From: Bacteroidia bacterium
Lineage (GTDB): Bacteria; Bacteroidota; Bacteroidia; Palsa-965
Assembly (NCBI GenBank): GCA_023151315.1
Contig: JAKLJE010000002.1
Location: 1-64,000, forward strand
DNA: 64,000 nucleotides
Direction of reading: 5' to 3'
The notes under the pieces were generated by a model, which searched no databases, had not been told where the DNA came from, and was given only the letters and a program-made list of their open reading frames with translations. Shown here in pieces: positions 61,128 to 64,000 of this stretch; position 1 is the first letter of the stretch, and every line of letters starts with the position of its first letter. The position numbers and the translations under genes were made by a program.

Positions 61128-61646
61128 ATGGCTAACGTAAACGTAAAGCGCGTTAAATCCAGTGACATCGAACTGAAAGACCGTCTAGTAGGTGTTCAGC
61201 GTGTGACTAAAGTAACCAAAGGCGGACGCACCTTCAGCTTCACTGCAATTGTTGTAGTTGGAAATGAAAAAGGCGTGGTAGGTTACGGACTTGGTAAAGC
61301 GAAAGAAGTAACTGACGCAATCACCAAGGCGATTGAGGACGCAAAGAAAAATCTCGTTAAGGTATCTATCGTTAACGGAACTGTTCCGCATCCTCAGACA
61401 GGTAAATTCGGCGGTTCGCTCGTGTTCCTGAAACCTGCTTCTCACGGTACCGGTGTTATCGCTGGTGGTGCGATGCGCGCGGTTCTCGAAAGCGTTGGCG
61501 TAACAGACGTACTTGCAAAGAGCAAGGGCTCGTCGAACCCACACAACGTTGTTAAGGCAACTATGGACGCACTCACAAATATGCGTGATGCATTCACTAT
61601 CGCTCAGCAGCGTGGTATTACAATGGATAAAGTGTTCAACGGTTAA
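61128..61646 (+). CDS. rpsE: 30S ribosomal protein S5
   Basis: 172 residues. [39 protein letters not shown] and [16 protein letters not shown]. Works with S4 in decoding accuracy; spectinomycin-resistance positions lie in the KGGRTFSF loop. Confidence 0.99.
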   Translation: MANVNVKRVKSSDIELKDRLVGVQRVTKVTKGGRTFSFTAIVVVGNEKGVVGYGLGKAKEVTDAITKAIEDAKKNLVKVSIVNGTVPHPQTGKFGGSLVFLKPASHGTGVIAGGAMRAVLESVGVTDVLAKSKGSSNPHNVVKATMDALTNMRDAFTIAQQRGITMDKVFNG

Positions 61647-61657
61647 TTCGATTCAAT

Positions 61658-61837
61658 ATGTCTAAAATCCGTATCACACAGGTTAAAAGTTGCATCGACT
61701 ACCCTGAACGTCAGAAGCAGACGCTTTATGCTCTCGGCCTGAAGCGCACAAACCGCTCAGTTGAGAAAGAAGCAACTCCGCAGATTCTCGGAATGGTGCA
61801 CAAGGTGAAGCACCTCGTTAAAGTAGAAAGTATTTAA
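61658..61837 (+). CDS. rpmD: 50S ribosomal protein L30
   Basis: 59 residues, read directly from the sequence. MSKIRITQVKSCIDYPERQK, then TLYALGLKRTNRSVEKEAT and GMVHKVKHLVKVESI. Normal length and place between rpsE and rplO (11 bp after rpsE, 23 bp before rplO). Confidence 0.98.
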   Translation: MSKIRITQVKSCIDYPERQKQTLYALGLKRTNRSVEKEATPQILGMVHKVKHLVKVESI

Positions 61838-61860
61838 TTCTCATCAGAGAACAGGATATC

Positions 61861-62310
61861 ATGAAATTGAATAGTCTTAAGCCTGCAAAAGGCTCAGTAA
61901 AAACAGAAGGCAAGCGTCTTGGTCGCGGACAAGGTTCCGGTAAAGGTGGTACTTCTGCACGTGGTCACAAAGGTGCTCAGTCCCGTTCAGGATACAGCTC
62001 TAAGCGTGGCTTCGAAGGTGGTCAGATGCCGCTCCAGCGTCGTCTCCCTAAATTCGGATTCAAAAACATCAGCCGTGTTGAGTACAAGGGAATTAACCTT
62101 GACGCTATCCAGGCTCTGATTGAGAAGAAGAATCTGACTTCTGTTGACTTCGAAACTCTCAAAGCAAACGGACTCGCAGGTAAAAATGATCTTGTAAAGA
62201 TCCTTGGCCGTGGCGAACTGAAATCAAAAGTTGATGTGAAAGCACACGCTTTCTCTGCAACTGCAAAAGCAGCTATTGAAGCAAAGGGCGGAAGCGCCAC
62301 AACTGTTTAA
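61861..62310 (+). CDS. rplO: 50S ribosomal protein L15
   Basis: 149 residues. KRLGRGQGSGKGGTSARGHK, the Gly/Arg-rich start, and GFEGGQMPLQRRLPKFGF. Stop is followed one base later by the secY ATG. Confidence 0.99.
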   Translation: MKLNSLKPAKGSVKTEGKRLGRGQGSGKGGTSARGHKGAQSRSGYSSKRGFEGGQMPLQRRLPKFGFKNISRVEYKGINLDAIQALIEKKNLTSVDFETLKANGLAGKNDLVKILGRGELKSKVDVKAHAFSATAKAAIEAKGGSATTV

Positions 62311-62311
62311 T

Positions 62312-63667
62312 ATGAAGAAGTTCATAGGAACGATAAAGAACATTTTCTCCATCGAGGAGTTGCGTCAGCGTATTATTTATACGCTCGGCTTCCTGTTGGT
62401 TTACCGTTTGGGATCCTACGTGGTTCTCCCTGGGGTAAATCCGGATGCTTTGGCGCAGGCTCAATCTGATGATCAGGGAATTTTGGGTCTTATCAATATT
62501 TTTGCGGGCGGTGCATTCAGCCGTGCATCGATTTTTGCATTGGGTATTATGCCGTATATCTCGGCGTCCATCATCCTGCAGTTGCTGACTATGGCATTGC
62601 CTTATTTCCAGCGCATGCAGCGTGAAGGGGAAAGCGGCCGCAAAAAGATCAATCAGTATACACGTTATCTGACTGTTGTTATCACTGCGATGCAGGCTAT
62701 CGGTTACCTGTCAACGCAGGTTTCTGACAAACCTGGAGTGGTTGTCAACGAAAGTCAGTTCTGGTATTTCCAGTCAATTGTTATTCTCGTTACCGGAACC
62801 ATGTTTGTAATGTGGTTGGGTGAGAAGATCACGGACAAAGGAATCGGAAACGGTATTTCATTGATCATCATGATCGGTATCGTTGCTCGTCTTCCGTTCG
62901 CATTCACTTCTGAATTCGGTTCACGACTGGAATCTGAAGGTGGCGGATTGATCATGTTCCTGATTGAGCTTGCAGTGCTTCTTATGGTAATCATCGGATG
63001 TATCCTTCTCGTACAGGGAACACGCAGAATTCCGATTCACTTCGCGAAACGCATCGTTGGCAATCGTCAATATGGCGGTCAGCGTAACTACATTCCACTG
63101 AAAGTAAACGCATCCGGTGTAATGCCGATCATCTTCGCTCAGGCGATTGTAATGATTCCTATTCAGCTGGCTGGATTTGCTTCCGGAACTGATGGAGAAG
63201 CGGGTTGGTTCGTTCGTGAGTTCGGTAACAACTACGGTTTGTGGTACAATCTGTTCACAGCGCTCCTCATCATTGTGTTCACGTATTTCTACACTGCAAT
63301 TACAGTGAATCCGAACAACATGGCGGATGAAATGAAGCGTAACGAAGGTTATATTCCGGGAGTTAAGCCTGGTAAGAAAACTGCTGAGTATATCGACCAG
63401 GTGATGTCTCGTATCACTCTTCCTGGAGCTATCATGCTCGCGTTGGTTGCGATTCTTCCTGCGATTGTTATCCGTTTCGGAGTGAACAACGAATTCGCAC
63501 AGTTCTACGGTGGAACAAGTATCCTCATCCTTGTGGGTGTAGTTCTTGATACACTGCAACAAATTGAAAGTTATCTTCTGATGCGTCATTACGACGGATT
63601 GTTGAAGTCCGGCCGAATTAAGGGACGTTCATCTGTAGGAATGCAGGCTACCTCTGCCCAGTATTAA
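62312..63667 (+). CDS. secY: Preprotein translocase subunit SecY
   Basis: 451 residues from the ATG at 62312 (MKKFIGTIKNIFSIEELRQR); a longer frame begins inside rplO at 62276. Ten hydrophobic segments, the plug region near GAFSRASIFALGIMPYISAS, and the C5 loop GYIPGVKPGKKTAEYIDQV. Forms the Sec channel for secretion and membrane insertion. Confidence 0.98.
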   Translation: MKKFIGTIKNIFSIEELRQRIIYTLGFLLVYRLGSYVVLPGVNPDALAQAQSDDQGILGLINIFAGGAFSRASIFALGIMPYISASIILQLLTMALPYFQRMQREGESGRKKINQYTRYLTVVITAMQAIGYLSTQVSDKPGVVVNESQFWYFQSIVILVTGTMFVMWLGEKITDKGIGNGISLIIMIGIVARLPFAFTSEFGSRLESEGGGLIMFLIELAVLLMVIIGCILLVQGTRRIPIHFAKRIVGNRQYGGQRNYIPLKVNASGVMPIIFAQAIVMIPIQLAGFASGTDGEAGWFVREFGNNYGLWYNLFTALLIIVFTYFYTAITVNPNNMADEMKRNEGYIPGVKPGKKTAEYIDQVMSRITLPGAIMLALVAILPAIVIRFGVNNEFAQFYGGTSILILVGVVLDTLQQIESYLLMRHYDGLLKSGRIKGRSSVGMQATSAQY

Positions 63668-63670
63668 CAG

Positions 63671-64000
63671 ATGATACACCTTAAGACAGCCGAAGAAATA
63701 GAGTTATTACGGCAGAGTTCTTTGCTTGTTGGAAAAACCCTTGCAGCCGTCGCACGAGTAATCGGCGAAGGTGTAAGTACGATTGCACTCGATAAAGTTG
63801 CGGAACAGTTTATTCGCGACAATGGTGGTGTGCCGGCGTTCAAAGGTTATCGTGGATTTCCCGGTTCCCTGTGTATTTCAGTAAACTCACAGGTGGTACA
63901 TGGAATTCCCGGTAAGTATGAACTTAAATCCGGAGACATCATTTCAGTGGATTGCGGAGTTAAGATGAACGGATATTATGGAGATTCAGCTTTTACATTT
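63671..64000 (+). CDS. map: Type I methionine aminopeptidase, 3' end outside window
   Basis: The frame starts at ATG 63671, 3 bp after secY, and runs off the window (110 codons visible). Translation: MIHLKTAEEIELLRQSSLLV, then FKGYRGFPGSLCISVNSQVVHGIP and a region ending DIISVDCGVKMNGYYGDSAF. The conserved VNSQVVHGIP (the usual first active-site His) and the first metal-binding Asp in SVDCGV are present. It removes the initiator Met from nascent proteins. Partial gene. Confidence 0.95.
   Translation, partial: MIHLKTAEEIELLRQSSLLVGKTLAAVARVIGEGVSTIALDKVAEQFIRDNGGVPAFKGYRGFPGSLCISVNSQVVHGIPGKYELKSGDIISVDCGVKMNGYYGDSAFTF

Noticed and set aside
62921-63589. 222-codon open frame opposite secY
   Set aside because: His/Asn/Arg-rich translation typical of antisense frames; no promoter or family.
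1-64000. CRISPR arrays, tRNA/rRNA genes, insertion sequences and prophage
   Set aside because: No direct repeat array, cloverleaf, rRNA-like stretch, transposase or integrase motif was seen in either strand.

Overview
The window looks like a chromosomal segment of a Bacteroidota bacterium. The reasons are five secreted proteins with C-terminal type IX secretion (T9SS) sorting domains of the YPNP type, a TonB-dependent receptor with a CarboxypepD_reg-like N-terminus, two WG-repeat proteins, start sites mostly without Shine-Dalgarno sequences, and repeated TAnnTTTG promoter elements (the Bacteroidota -7 consensus). No tRNA, rRNA, CRISPR array, transposase or integrase was seen.

Region 1 (1-31.8 kb) is a mosaic of short transcription units. 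It holds TPR and WG-repeat proteins, two M23/LysM murein endopeptidases, a CoA-pyrophosphatase-like NUDIX hydrolase, and a probable three-gene operon for a lamin-tail secreted protein, a TonB receptor and a secreted endonuclease I, possibly an extracellular-DNA scavenging locus. It continues with a cold-shock protein, a deoxyhypusine-synthase-like enzyme, a TMTC-like membrane/TPR protein, an M2 (ACE-like) peptidase lipoprotein, a TPR-SpoIIE phosphatase, a secreted alpha/beta hydrolase, a PcrA/UvrD helicase, a DUF3089-type hydrolase and further secreted proteins.

Region 2 (31.8-49.5 kb) is the most unusual part: an 18-gene biosynthetic locus. One end encodes a carrier protein, an adenylation enzyme whose hand-read pocket (DLCYLALVCK) nearly matches the code I recall for PltF/RedM-type L-prolyl-AMP ligases, an acyl-CoA-dehydrogenase-like enzyme and a PltA-like flavoenzyme. 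Together these match the pathway that makes (halo)pyrrole-2-carboxyl-carrier thioesters. Next to them is an MBOAT-SGNH fusion, so adenylation enzyme, carrier and MBOAT/SGNH resemble a Dlt (D-alanylation) system. The rest encodes four divergent sulfotransferases, two or three glycosyltransferases, an AspH-type 2-oxoglutarate hydroxylase, a GNAT, an SDR, a second carrier protein and two KAS III enzymes with intact Cys-His-Asn triads. My reading is a pathway that decorates a glycan or glycolipid with sulfate and a pyrrole-type (or prolyl) acyl group. The product is unknown, and no flippase, polymerase or exporter is present.

Region 3 (49.5-64 kb) is the housekeeping str-S10-spc superoperon: rpsL-rpsG-fusA, then rpsJ through rplO, secY and the 5' part of map. 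There is no tuf between fusA and rpsJ. rpmD (59 codons) is present. Hairpins lie at the rpsL mRNA 5' end and directly upstream of rpsH.
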